Source: Sedimentisphaerales bacterium (lineage in GTDB: Bacteria; Planctomycetota; Phycisphaerae; Sedimentisphaerales; SM23-30). Taken from it: DNA of 64,000 nucleotides. The notes under the pieces were generated by a model, which searched no databases, was not told where the DNA came from, and saw nothing but the letters and a program-made list of their open reading frames with translations. This document shows, one piece after another, positions 42,663 through 51,066 of this stretch. The stretch spans positions 124,001 through 188,000 of the forward strand of contig JANQJS010000019.1 of the NCBI GenBank assembly GCA_028281535.1. The letters are read 5' to 3'. Position 1 is the first letter of the stretch, and the number at the start of each line of letters is the position of its first letter. Position numbers and translations under genes: made by a program.

Positions 42663-45269
42663 ATGGGGTCATCCATCATGGCATGTCGGAAAATCTATGT
42701 GTGTACGATCTATTTATTTTTATTTCAACTAGTTAACGCTGGAGAGTTTAAAGCTTACTATACCCGTTTGGATTACCAGGATTCTATCAGTGGTAAATAT
42801 GCGGATATCGTTGTAGAGTTAGGGTCTGATCGTCGGGTGGTCTTTAGTCGTGAATACAGCTTTTTACCCTATTGGCAAACGGACAAAGGGCGATGGTTTT
42901 TTGAAGAAATGGTTGAGCGGCAAGGCGATGGCACAGATAAACAGCCGGATAAAATTAATCGTTATACCTATGTTCGATTGATCAAAGATTCAAAAAATGA
43001 AGTCATTGTTCATTGGCGCTATTTTCCATCATTTGAAAAAATTGGGTTTACAGATGTGGTTCATGAATATTTTAAGATCGATAAGTTCGGTAAGGTCACA
43101 CGTAAGATTTACCCAGGTACAGAAACATATCATCAATGGCAGAATCGATATTTGCTGCCTGAGCACAAATTAGAATTGAGCCCTGAGGGTATTCATCTTA
43201 TTTCGACGGATTTACGTCAAACAGCTGAGCGTAAGAGAAGGCCTGGTTCTCGAAGTAAAGCGTATCAAACGAATGTACCTGCAAAACCTAGGGCAAGGAT
43301 AAACCGGAGTACAAAACTTGATTTTACGTTTGATGTCAGGACAGAAAACACTGTGAAAGAATGGATTACTGGTGAAGATTATGAATTACTGGGAAATGGA
43401 AATTTATTTGTCCAGGGGGTTTGGGGAAATGCCATACATTGTGATGGGTATACTACAGGAGTAAAAATTCCTGCATTAAAGATGCCTAAGCTGGATGAAA
43501 GTTTTTCCATTGATGGATGGGTTGCCTTAGGAGCTTACCCGTTCGATTGGGCGCCAATGTTTCATCAATCACAGTGGTCCAACGCTGGATATTATTTAGG
43601 GATAGATCAACAAGGGCGAGCGGGTTTCCATGTCATGGTCAATGATCAATGGCAGATGCTAATAGCACCTCAGTCATTAACATTATTTCATTGGCATCAT
43701 ATCGCTGGTGTTTTTGATCATAAACATGCGAAACTTTCACTCTATGTGGATGGAAAGTTGATTACTCAAAAAGATGTAGGGCAGGGCAAGGTCCATTTGT
43801 CTGATACGGATGGTTTCGTGGGATTAAATCGTGAAAAGATGCCTGTCGCAGAAGGGCGAATTCGCAAAGGAAAATGGCCGAGCCTTTTTGGCATAGATGG
43901 TTTACTTGATGATGTGCGTGTTTGTGGAGAACCGCTCGATGCTGCCACTGTTCTTAGGATGTCAAAAATGTTGTCTCAAAATGTTAATCGTGTCAAACCA
44001 GATTTAGAGATAAGGCGATTTCCCGCACATCCGGAAAATCAGGTCGCAAATCATTTTGGTGCATACTATACACGGTTTAACTATCATCATTCATGGGATC
44101 AGCTTTGGCGTGTGGGTGAAGATCCAGATATTTTGGTTGAGTTTGACCAGTTGCCTACACATCTGATTTTCTGGCGTGGGATTAGTAGTGGACCGGCATT
44201 GATTACAGAAAATGGTAAGTGGGGTGGAGACCAGAGCAGTGAAAATTATCGTGAGATTGATATGCCTGGTTTAGCGGAAGGTTGTTGTGAATTTATGTCT
44301 GACAAGCAATGTCGTCATTCACATGTCAGAATCATTGAAAATCATGATGCGCGCGTTGTTGTGCATTGGCGGTATGGCTTAGTCGATTCTAAATATCATT
44401 TTGTCACTGAGACCAAACCAGAAGGCGATTGGGCGGATGAGTATTGGACGGTATATCCGGATGGCGTGATGGTTCGACATTTAGCACGCGGGAAAATTTG
44501 GGGAGATAGTTGGGTTGAAACGCTTTTTTACAATCCGCCGGGAACCAAACCGGAAGATAATATTGAAACCCAGGCGTTAACCATCATTAATGAAGAAGGC
44601 AAGTCATTAAAGTTATCCTGGCAGAATGGATCACCCAATAACCAACTCATAGAAGATCATGGTGAGCCTGTCATTACGATGACCAATCTTAAATCAAAAT
44701 ATCGTCCTTTTAATGTCTATCCGACGGGATCAGGGGTGGAAATTTTTGGTGGTCATGCTCGCCGGTCAAAGTTCCATTGGTGGAATCATTTTCCTGTAAG
44801 CCAGATTGCCAGTGATGGCCGTGAGGCTAGATTTAAAGATCGCTCATCCCATTCCTCTTTGGTTTGGGGCGCACCCTCAAAAGATTGGTTGATGTATGGA
44901 TTTTCAAATCAATCCCCGCAAAGCTTAATGCCATTGGCCAAAAGCTGGAACGCACCTGCTGAAATTAAAAATACAAAAGGGTGTAAAGTGATTGATTATC
45001 TCCAGCAAGAAAGAGCGTATCATATGGAATCGAAATCTAACTCGCTCGAATTTTTAATTGCTGGATCTGTTGAAACGCCCATACTCAATCCTTGTTTTGT
45101 TATCCAAAATTGGGGTAAGGTACCAGTGACACTTGAATTAGATGGCAAAAGGGTTGAAAAAGGAGAAACCTTGCGTTATGGCTATCGAACGACGGACGAC
45201 GGCATCGATTTGGTTGTTTGGCTTAAATTAAGCAAGAAAGATTTGGGCAAGATTAAGATGTATCAATAA
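42663..45269 (+). CDS. Secreted protein with a LamG-like domain between two related modules
   Basis: 868 residues, signal peptide to about residue 27 (LVNAGEF). Module 1 (about 28-200): FKAYYTRLDYQDS, VRLIKDSKNEVIVHWRYFP, then a KIDKFGKVTRKIYPG strand. Residues ~215-430 form a concanavalin/LamG jelly roll: SFSIDGWVALGAYPFDWAP, HWHHIAGVFDHKHAKLSLYV, DGLLDDVRVCGEPLD. Module 2 (about 460 to end) begins FGAYYTRFNYHHSWDQLW and repeats VRIIENHDARVVVHWRYG and WTVYPDGVMVRHLARG, so modules 1 and 2 are homologous. The substrate is unknown; LamG-containing planctomycete proteins often bind glycans. No SD is evident at the chosen ATG; an in-frame ATG at 42678 is an alternative. Confidence 0.78.
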   Translation: MGSSIMACRKIYVCTIYLFLFQLVNAGEFKAYYTRLDYQDSISGKYADIVVELGSDRRVVFSREYSFLPYWQTDKGRWFFEEMVERQGDGTDKQPDKINRYTYVRLIKDSKNEVIVHWRYFPSFEKIGFTDVVHEYFKIDKFGKVTRKIYPGTETYHQWQNRYLLPEHKLELSPEGIHLISTDLRQTAERKRRPGSRSKAYQTNVPAKPRARINRSTKLDFTFDVRTENTVKEWITGEDYELLGNGNLFVQGVWGNAIHCDGYTTGVKIPALKMPKLDESFSIDGWVALGAYPFDWAPMFHQSQWSNAGYYLGIDQQGRAGFHVMVNDQWQMLIAPQSLTLFHWHHIAGVFDHKHAKLSLYVDGKLITQKDVGQGKVHLSDTDGFVGLNREKMPVAEGRIRKGKWPSLFGIDGLLDDVRVCGEPLDAATVLRMSKMLSQNVNRVKPDLEIRRFPAHPENQVANHFGAYYTRFNYHHSWDQLWRVGEDPDILVEFDQLPTHLIFWRGISSGPALITENGKWGGDQSSENYREIDMPGLAEGCCEFMSDKQCRHSHVRIIENHDARVVVHWRYGLVDSKYHFVTETKPEGDWADEYWTVYPDGVMVRHLARGKIWGDSWVETLFYNPPGTKPEDNIETQALTIINEEGKSLKLSWQNGSPNNQLIEDHGEPVITMTNLKSKYRPFNVYPTGSGVEIFGGHARRSKFHWWNHFPVSQIASDGREARFKDRSSHSSLVWGAPSKDWLMYGFSNQSPQSLMPLAKSWNAPAEIKNTKGCKVIDYLQQERAYHMESKSNSLEFLIAGSVETPILNPCFVIQNWGKVPVTLELDGKRVEKGETLRYGYRTTDDGIDLVVWLKLSKKDLGKIKMYQ

Positions 45270-45288
45270 TAAAATTGGTATGAAGTCT

Positions 45289-46068
45289 TTACTGAATTGA
45301 ATTTAATGACCAATCGTATTCCATGTATTCAATACGATAGTTTTTTTCAATCGGATCCATTCGAAATTGATTGGCATATTCGAAAACGGTGCTTGAAACC
45401 TGTTGGAAATCTTTCGCATAGAATTTAATAATTTTTGAAAACGTCACTGTTTTTGTTTTGTCATCCACTTTTGTGAATGCCTCACTATTAAAAAAATCTT
45501 TGGCCGCATTGTTCAATTGTTCGTCCAAAGTTTCAGCAAGATATGGCTTATTAAGTAGGCGTGGACAAGAACGAACCATACAGTTCAGGGCAAAGTGTAT
45601 CCTGGGATCATTAAGAGGTCGAATCTGAAATGTTTCAAATTCATGAAGCGAATAATACTCTCCGCCAATGTTATAATTTTGCAGAGCAAAAAAATGAAGG
45701 CGTTGTTTAGGCAGGTAGTTTGTGTTGATCACGTTATACATCGCCAATGCATTATAGCAATTAATGTAATGAGCTAATTTTTTTTGAGGATCTGTGAAAA
45801 TGTCAGGGTGAGTTGACTGCGTTGTTGTTGCGATGTAAGAAACATAGTGTTTAAGAGGATCCGCATTAATTGCCAGACCTTGAAAATCCACCTCTCCTTG
45901 TTCATTGACATAATTGCTTAATACCGATTCCCAGCTTTCATGAGGTGTTTTTTGTGTAGGGGGAAATTCTGGGACAGGGTGGTTTTTCGCACCAGAGATG
46001 ACATAGATGATGCCTAGGATAGTCAGAATAATCACTGTAATTGCGATGACTTTTTTACGCATAAACAT
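45289..46068 (-). CDS. DUF547 domain protein, membrane-anchored
   Basis: 259 residues; AAAGG just ahead of the ATG. An N-terminal signal-anchor (VIAITVIILTILGIIYVI) is followed by the DUF547 pattern: VNEQGEVDFQGLAIN, AHYINCYNALAMYNVI, DPRIHFALNCMVRSCPRL (conserved His and two Cys) and AAKDFFNS. The family is papain-fold-like in outline, with Cys and His in conserved places, but its activity is not established. It is convergent with the 42663 gene. Confidence 0.86.
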   Translation of the reverse strand: MFMRKKVIAITVIILTILGIIYVISGAKNHPVPEFPPTQKTPHESWESVLSNYVNEQGEVDFQGLAINADPLKHYVSYIATTTQSTHPDIFTDPQKKLAHYINCYNALAMYNVINTNYLPKQRLHFFALQNYNIGGEYYSLHEFETFQIRPLNDPRIHFALNCMVRSCPRLLNKPYLAETLDEQLNNAAKDFFNSEAFTKVDDKTKTVTFSKIIKFYAKDFQQVSSTVFEYANQFRMDPIEKNYRIEYMEYDWSLNSIQ

Positions 46069-46246
46069 TTGCCTTTATTGCTAAATAGTATTATCTAAAC
46101 GGACTGTTTAGTGGGTTTTTAAGCTTAACATATCGTCTATATCTTTAAAAGTGTAATATTCCATGGCCAGGCCCTGTTAAGGCTGTTATAATAGAGTCCC
46201 AACTACTAAAATTCATAAACTTTTTAATTCTGTAAAGGTGGTTCAG

Positions 46247-46891
46247 ATGCGGTTACTTATTTTAGTTGTTTGTATATTTTTCAATATCGTAGGGTGTCAA
46301 TCAAAGCAATCATTATTTAATGGCCATGATTTTTCTGGTTGGGAAGGGCCACTCGATTATTTTCATATTGAGAAGGACGCGATCGTTGGTGGACATCTGG
46401 ATCGAGAGATTCCTGAGAACTTTTTTGTTTGTACGGAAAAACGTTTTCAAAATTTTGACTTAAAACTTCAAGCAAAACTGGTTGGCGAAGGCGCCAATGC
46501 AGGGATTCAATTTCGCACAAAACGCATTCCCAATGATAATGAAGTGATCGGCTACCAGGCCGATATGGGAACAGTTGATGAGGATATGCCGCCCGTCATG
46601 GCAGGTGATTTGATTTGGGGTTCGATCTACGACGAATCAAGAAGAAATAAATTTATCGCCTGGGCCGATCAGCAGCTCATCAAAAAAGTGTTTAAACCGG
46701 GTGACTGGAATGATTATCGAATCCGTTGCCAAGGCAATCACATCGAAATTTGGCTCAATGGTGCTAAGACCATCGATTACTTTGAAGAAGATCCAGACAT
46801 AGAAGATTCTGGAATCATTTGCTTGCAAATCCATAGCGGCCCACCTTGCCAAGCCTGGTATCGAAATATTGCCATCGAGCCATTGGATTGA
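46247..46891 (+). CDS. DUF1080 (3-keto-disaccharide hydrolase fold) lipoprotein
   Basis: 214 residues; AAAGG eight bases ahead supports ATG 46247 over GTG 46238. Lipobox FNIVGC. Domain motifs: SLFNGHDFSGWEGPLDYFHI, KLVGEGANAGIQFRTKRI, GYQADMG, GDWNDYRIRCQGNHIEIWLN and IICLQIHSGPPCQAWYRNI. It is a compact DUF1080 without the acidic insert of the 36044 paralogue. It probably acts on sugars or binds glycans in the periplasm. Confidence 0.88.
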   Translation: MRLLILVVCIFFNIVGCQSKQSLFNGHDFSGWEGPLDYFHIEKDAIVGGHLDREIPENFFVCTEKRFQNFDLKLQAKLVGEGANAGIQFRTKRIPNDNEVIGYQADMGTVDEDMPPVMAGDLIWGSIYDESRRNKFIAWADQQLIKKVFKPGDWNDYRIRCQGNHIEIWLNGAKTIDYFEEDPDIEDSGIICLQIHSGPPCQAWYRNIAIEPLD

Positions 46892-47011
46892 TATAGGATG
46901 AGTATGCCGAAAATAAAAAATATAAAACAACAAGTTTAAGCTCCCAAATTATCTCTAAGTCATTATACTTAAATGTTTGTAAACGTAAGAGTATAGTGAT
47001 TGGATCTCTGC

Positions 47012-47260
47012 ATGGCTTATAGTCAAAGCCCATATAAATTAAGCAATATTGGTCGTTTAGCCGCCATTGGTTTTGTGAAGTTGTATCAATTAGTGATTTC
47101 ACCGATCAAGCCGGCTTGCTGTCGATATCAACCGACTTGTAGTGCCTATGCCATCGCGGCTTTTAGTCGTTATGGTCTGTTTAAGGGGTTTTATTTGACT
47201 GTTCGGCGTTTAATGCGATGTCATCCATGGGGCGGCCATGGGTATGATCCGCTGCCATAA
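47012..47260 (+). CDS. yidD: Membrane protein insertion efficiency factor YidD
   Basis: 82 residues from the ATG at 47012; a TTG 12 bases earlier is possible. Canonical motifs: AAIGFVKLYQLVISPIKP, CCRYQPTCSAYAIAAFSRYG, and LMRCHPWGGHGYDPLP. It assists YidC-dependent membrane insertion. It is not next to rnpA (24118) as in many bacteria. mgtE follows after 33 bases. Confidence 0.95.
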   Translation: MAYSQSPYKLSNIGRLAAIGFVKLYQLVISPIKPACCRYQPTCSAYAIAAFSRYGLFKGFYLTVRRLMRCHPWGGHGYDPLP

Positions 47261-47293
47261 GGCAATTCTAGTAATTTCTCCATTTGGTCTATC

Positions 47294-48733
47294 ATGTCTG
47301 AAAAAGAAAGAAAACAACTACTTGAGCAAATTGAAGGTCTGATTGAATCACAAGATTCTGAGACGCTCAAGGAGCTTTTGTCTGAATCGCGAAGCTCCGA
47401 TGTGGCAGAAGTCGTTGAAGTGCTTGATGAGGTTGCTCGTCAGATTCTTTTTGATGTGTTGGATCCCAAAGAAGCTGGGGAAGTGCTGGAAAAAATCGAC
47501 GAAGCCACACGTAGTGAAGTCGTTGATGATATGACCAGCGATGAGTTAATCGAAATCGTCGAAACCTTGCCTCCTGATGAAGCAGCTGACGTGGTCGGCG
47601 AATTAGATGAGCAGCAGGCTGAAGAAGTTTTAGAGCAGATCGATAAAGAAGAATCTGATCAAATCGAAAAGCTCATGAGCTATGATGAGGATACCGCTGG
47701 TGGTATTATGACCTCGGTTTTGGTCAAGGTTCGTTTAGAAGATACCATTAGTGATGCCTTAGAGCAGATCCGAAATGCGGATCCGGATGATGAGTTTTTC
47801 CATGTTTTTGTCGTTGGTAAAAATGACATTTTACGCGGAACCGTAAAGGTTCATACGTTACTCAGAAGGGCTCCTAGCACTAAAATTGTTGATGTGTTGG
47901 ATGAAGAGTTACCTACAGTGGAAGTGTCAGCCGATCAGGAGCATATCGCTAATACATTTAGAAAGAACGACTTGATTGTGATGCCTGTGGTCGATTCAAA
48001 TGGTATCTTGTTGGGGCGTATTACTGTTGATGATGTCGTTGACGTGATGGAAGAAGAGGCCGAAGAAGATGTTCTTGTCATGGCTGGTACCCGTCCAGAG
48101 GAGCTGGATACACACCGAGCGTTGAAGGCGGCATCCATTCGTTTGCCTTGGTTATTGACATGTATGTTAGGTGCCCTGCTTTCAGCGATTATTTTCTACC
48201 CGCCTTTTGAAAAGTTATTTCAAGATAGTTTTGGTGTGAATGTCTGGCATTATATTATTTATTTTATTCCGGCCATCGCGGCGATGGGCGGCAATAGTGG
48301 TATGCAGACATCAACCGTTGTGGTTCGTGGTTTAGCGACGGGTGATCTCGCGGCACTCAAGCTCGCCCAGGTTTTTTGGCGTGAAGCCCGCGTTGCTTTT
48401 ATTGTGGCCTTAGCTTGTGCGATTATTGCTGGTATTGTTGCTGTGGGATTTTTGACGATGCAGTCTGACGATTTAATCGCGTCGTCTCCGAAAATGGATG
48501 TAGAAAAACTTGCCATGGTGTTAGGGGTGTCGGTGGGGATTTCTATGTTTTTTGCTATTTTGCTTTCGACCTTATTGGGATTATTTTTACCCTATATTTT
48601 TCGAAGAGTGGGGGTTGATCCAGCTGTTAGTTCTGGCCCGTTGGTTACAACGGCAAATGATATTGTCAGCTTTGTGACTTATTTCAGTTTGACCTTTTTT
48701 CTACTTAAACTGTATAGTGGTGTAAGTGGTTGA
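47294..48733 (+). CDS. mgtE: Magnesium transporter MgtE
   Basis: 479 residues. The cytosolic N-domain helices run to about 135 (LPPDEAADVVGELDEQQAEEVL). Paired CBS domains follow (about 140-265), with YDEDTAGGIMTSVLVKV and a GRITVDDVVDVMEEEAEED helix. Five membrane helices occur from about residue 285: LPWLLTCMLGALLSAIIF, and the pore region AAMGGNSGMQTSTVVVRGLA. By family it is a Mg2+-gated channel. The 33-base gap before it leaves no room for an M-box riboswitch. Confidence 0.95.
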   Translation: MSEKERKQLLEQIEGLIESQDSETLKELLSESRSSDVAEVVEVLDEVARQILFDVLDPKEAGEVLEKIDEATRSEVVDDMTSDELIEIVETLPPDEAADVVGELDEQQAEEVLEQIDKEESDQIEKLMSYDEDTAGGIMTSVLVKVRLEDTISDALEQIRNADPDDEFFHVFVVGKNDILRGTVKVHTLLRRAPSTKIVDVLDEELPTVEVSADQEHIANTFRKNDLIVMPVVDSNGILLGRITVDDVVDVMEEEAEEDVLVMAGTRPEELDTHRALKAASIRLPWLLTCMLGALLSAIIFYPPFEKLFQDSFGVNVWHYIIYFIPAIAAMGGNSGMQTSTVVVRGLATGDLAALKLAQVFWREARVAFIVALACAIIAGIVAVGFLTMQSDDLIASSPKMDVEKLAMVLGVSVGISMFFAILLSTLLGLFLPYIFRRVGVDPAVSSGPLVTTANDIVSFVTYFSLTFFLLKLYSGVSG

Positions 48734-48764
48734 ATTCAAACGGTTTGCGGGTCTAATAAAAGTC

Positions 48765-48792
48765 TTGACAATATTCATTTCACATATATAAT
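48765..48792 (+). promoter_or_regulatory. Consensus sigma70 promoter of rplM-rpsI
   Basis: Perfect TTGACA and perfect TATAAT with a 16-base spacer. The predicted leader of ~100 bases is AT-rich and has no obvious conserved structure. Confidence 0.85.
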
Positions 48793-48897
48793 GTTGCGTT
48801 TCGTATATACTAATTCAAGAAAATGTACATTTTAATAGAGTTACTTTTTCTTTTAAGTCTTTTTGAAATAATACTTTAAGTAAAGAGCAGGGATAAA

Positions 48898-49347
48898 ATG
48901 CCAGCTAAGCTTCAAAAAACAACGTTGATGACTAACGATTCTGTTGAGCAGGATTGGTTTATTGTGGATGCCCAGGATCAGATTTTAGGTCGCCTGGCAG
49001 ATAAAGTTGCCGTCATCCTGATGGGAAAACATAAGCCAACCTATACTCAGCATGTCGATACCGGCGATTTTGTCGTTATCACCAATGCGGAAAAAATCAA
49101 ATTGACCGGCTCCAAAGCGGATGTCAAAGAATATGATCACTACACTTACTACCCTGGCGGTCGTAAAGTGGTTAGTTATGCTGATATGATGGAGCGGAAA
49201 CCTGAAAAAATCGTTTCTGAAGCCGTCCGACGTATGTTGCCAAAAAATAAGCTTGGCAAAAAGATGTTTTCAAAATTAAAAGTTTACGCCGGTTCAGAGC
49301 ATCCCCATGCTCCACAGCGGCCACAAGAACTCAAAGTTAATAATTAG
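48898..49347 (+). CDS. rplM: 50S ribosomal protein L13
   Basis: 149 residues; CAGGGA ahead of the ATG. Family motifs: WFIVDAQDQILGRLADKVAVIL, GKHKPTYTQHVDTGDFVVI, HYTYYPGGRK, and VRRMLPKNKLGKKMFSKLKVYAG (given in parts). L13 assembles early on 23S rRNA. It is cotranscribed with rpsI, which starts 17 bases after its stop. Confidence 0.97.
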   Translation: MPAKLQKTTLMTNDSVEQDWFIVDAQDQILGRLADKVAVILMGKHKPTYTQHVDTGDFVVITNAEKIKLTGSKADVKEYDHYTYYPGGRKVVSYADMMERKPEKIVSEAVRRMLPKNKLGKKMFSKLKVYAGSEHPHAPQRPQELKVNN

Positions 49348-49364
49348 AGAAAGAGGATTTGCCG

Positions 49365-49889
49365 GTGTCTGAAGAACAATCATCACCATTAATTGATCCC
49401 GGACTGGTTGGCTCACAAGCCGAGGGGCCTGTAACGGCTGCTCCTGTGGATGTCACCAGTGTTGCTACCAAAAAGAAACCTACGGCGGAAGAGCTGGGCC
49501 CTAAAGAATATTGCTGGGGTGTCGGTCGTCGTAAAAGCAGTGTTGCTCGTGTGCGGGTAAGACCGGGTGAAGGTAAAATTTCTGTTAACGGCAAAACCTT
49601 GGAAGATTATTTTCCAAAGCTGGATAATCAGCGTGGCATTATTGCTCCACTGAAAGCCGCTGAGAAAGATAAAGTGTACGATGTCCATGTGAACGTCAAA
49701 GGTGGCGGTTCAACAGGACAAGCGGGCGCCGCATGCATGGGCTTGGCTCGTGCGTTGGTAGTTGCTGATCCTGCATCGTTCCAGATTTTAAGAGATAGAG
49801 GATTCCTGACCAGAGATGGCCGTATGGTTGAACGTAAAAAATATGGTCAAAAAGGAGCCAGAAAACGCTTCCAGTTCTCAAAACGTTAA
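49365..49889 (+). CDS. rpsI: 30S ribosomal protein S9 with N-terminal extension
   Basis: 174 residues. AGAGGA is seven bases before GTG 49365 and only one base before a TTG at 49359, so GTG is preferred. The S9 domain starts at about residue 45 (WGVGRRKSSVARVRVRPGEG) and ends with KKYGQKGARKRFQFSKR, with the usual basic tail that reaches the P site. The first ~44 residues (Ser/Pro/Val/Ala-rich, then KKKPTAEELGPKEY) are an extension absent from E. coli S9. Confidence 0.97.
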   Translation: MSEEQSSPLIDPGLVGSQAEGPVTAAPVDVTSVATKKKPTAEELGPKEYCWGVGRRKSSVARVRVRPGEGKISVNGKTLEDYFPKLDNQRGIIAPLKAAEKDKVYDVHVNVKGGGSTGQAGAACMGLARALVVADPASFQILRDRGFLTRDGRMVERKKYGQKGARKRFQFSKR

Positions 49890-49910
49890 GCGTTTTATTT
49901 TCGCATTTTC

Positions 49911-49946
49911 AAGGCTCCTGTTCAGAAACAACAGGAGCCTTTTTTT
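49911..49946 (+). terminator. Terminator of the rplM-rpsI operon
   Basis: A 12-pair stem AAGGCTCCTGTT/AACAGGAGCCTT with a seven-base loop followed by a run of T. Confidence 0.95.
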
Positions 49947-50052
49947 ATGGTTCAAAGGATGGATGCCGGTTTTGGGGCGAGCCTTTGATTTTTCTAGTTT
50001 CAAAATTATCCAGATCGGATAAGATACAAATTCATTTTGAAGGAAGAGACCT

Positions 50053-51063
50053 ATGATACGTGTTGCCATAATAGGGGCTACTGGATATACGGCATACGAG
50101 GCGATTCAAATATTATTGCGACATCCCTATGCTGAAGCAACTTATCTAACCGCTCGCGGAGATAAGTGTGGTCCTGTTGCGAATATTTTTCCCTCGCTTA
50201 CAGACCGTTTATCTTTAGATCTTGAACCGTTGGATTTAGGGCGTTTGTCAGAACGTGCCGATGTGGCTTTTTGTTGTTTGCCGCACAAGGAATCGATGAG
50301 CGTGGTACCGCAATTATTGGATGCGGGTCTGAAAGTGGTCGATTTAAGTGCCGATTATCGCTTGCATGATGTCAAGCTATACGAGTCGGTCTATGATGTA
50401 CCGCATACGGATGCGGGAAATCTTTCCAATGCGGCCTTTGGTTTGCCGGAATTGTTTCGTGATCAAATTAAAGGTGCTTCTTTGGTTGCAAATCCTGGGT
50501 GTTATCCCACAGCAGCGAGTTTGGCTTTAGCACCGCTCTTGAAAGAAAAATTAATCTCATCTAATGATATTGTCGTGAATGCGGTGTCTGGTGTTTCAGG
50601 GGCAGGGCGAAAGCCAAAGCAGGTTTTTCATTTTCCCGAAATGAACCAGAATTATTTTGCGTATGGCGTAGGGACTCATCGTCATCAGCCTGAGATTGAA
50701 CAGATATTATCTGATGCCAGCGGTGAGCCTGTAGAAATTCTCTTTCAGCCGCATGTTTTAAATATTGATCGTGGGATTTCTGAGAGTATTTATGCGAAGC
50801 CTACCAGGGAGATTAGTCAGGCGTCATTGAATGATTTATACCAAGAGGTTTATGCGGATGAACCATTCGTTCGACTCTTTACCTCGCCACCTTTACTGAA
50901 AGATGTAGCCTGCACGAATTTTTGTGATATTTGTCCAATGGTGGTCAAAGATAAGATCGTGCTTTTTTCCAATATTGATAATCTCATCAAAGGTGCTTCA
51001 GGTCAGGCGATACAAAATATGAATCTGGTCTGTGAGCTATCAGAAACGAGTGGATTACTATAA
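50053..51063 (+). CDS. argC: N-acetyl-gamma-glutamyl-phosphate reductase
   Basis: 336 residues; GAAGGAAGAG upstream. NADP-binding GATGYTAYEAIQIL at the N-terminus, VVDLSADYRL, and the catalytic NPGCYPTAA with Cys150; a GVSGAGRKP loop and HRHQPEIEQ follow. It carries out the third step of arginine synthesis. The gene at 51067 begins 3 bases after the stop, and argJ follows that gene, so the three probably form an operon. Confidence 0.96.
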   Translation: MIRVAIIGATGYTAYEAIQILLRHPYAEATYLTARGDKCGPVANIFPSLTDRLSLDLEPLDLGRLSERADVAFCCLPHKESMSVVPQLLDAGLKVVDLSADYRLHDVKLYESVYDVPHTDAGNLSNAAFGLPELFRDQIKGASLVANPGCYPTAASLALAPLLKEKLISSNDIVVNAVSGVSGAGRKPKQVFHFPEMNQNYFAYGVGTHRHQPEIEQILSDASGEPVEILFQPHVLNIDRGISESIYAKPTREISQASLNDLYQEVYADEPFVRLFTSPPLLKDVACTNFCDICPMVVKDKIVLFSNIDNLIKGASGQAIQNMNLVCELSETSGLL

Positions 51064-51066
51064 GAA

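Noticed and set aside
47261-47293. Possible Mg2+ (M-box) riboswitch before mgtE
   Set aside because: Only 33 bases separate yidD and mgtE, too short for the element.
48799-48897. Ribosomal-protein leader structure in the rplM 5' UTR
   Set aside because: The leader is AT-rich with only weak pairings; no convincing conserved fold could be drawn by eye.
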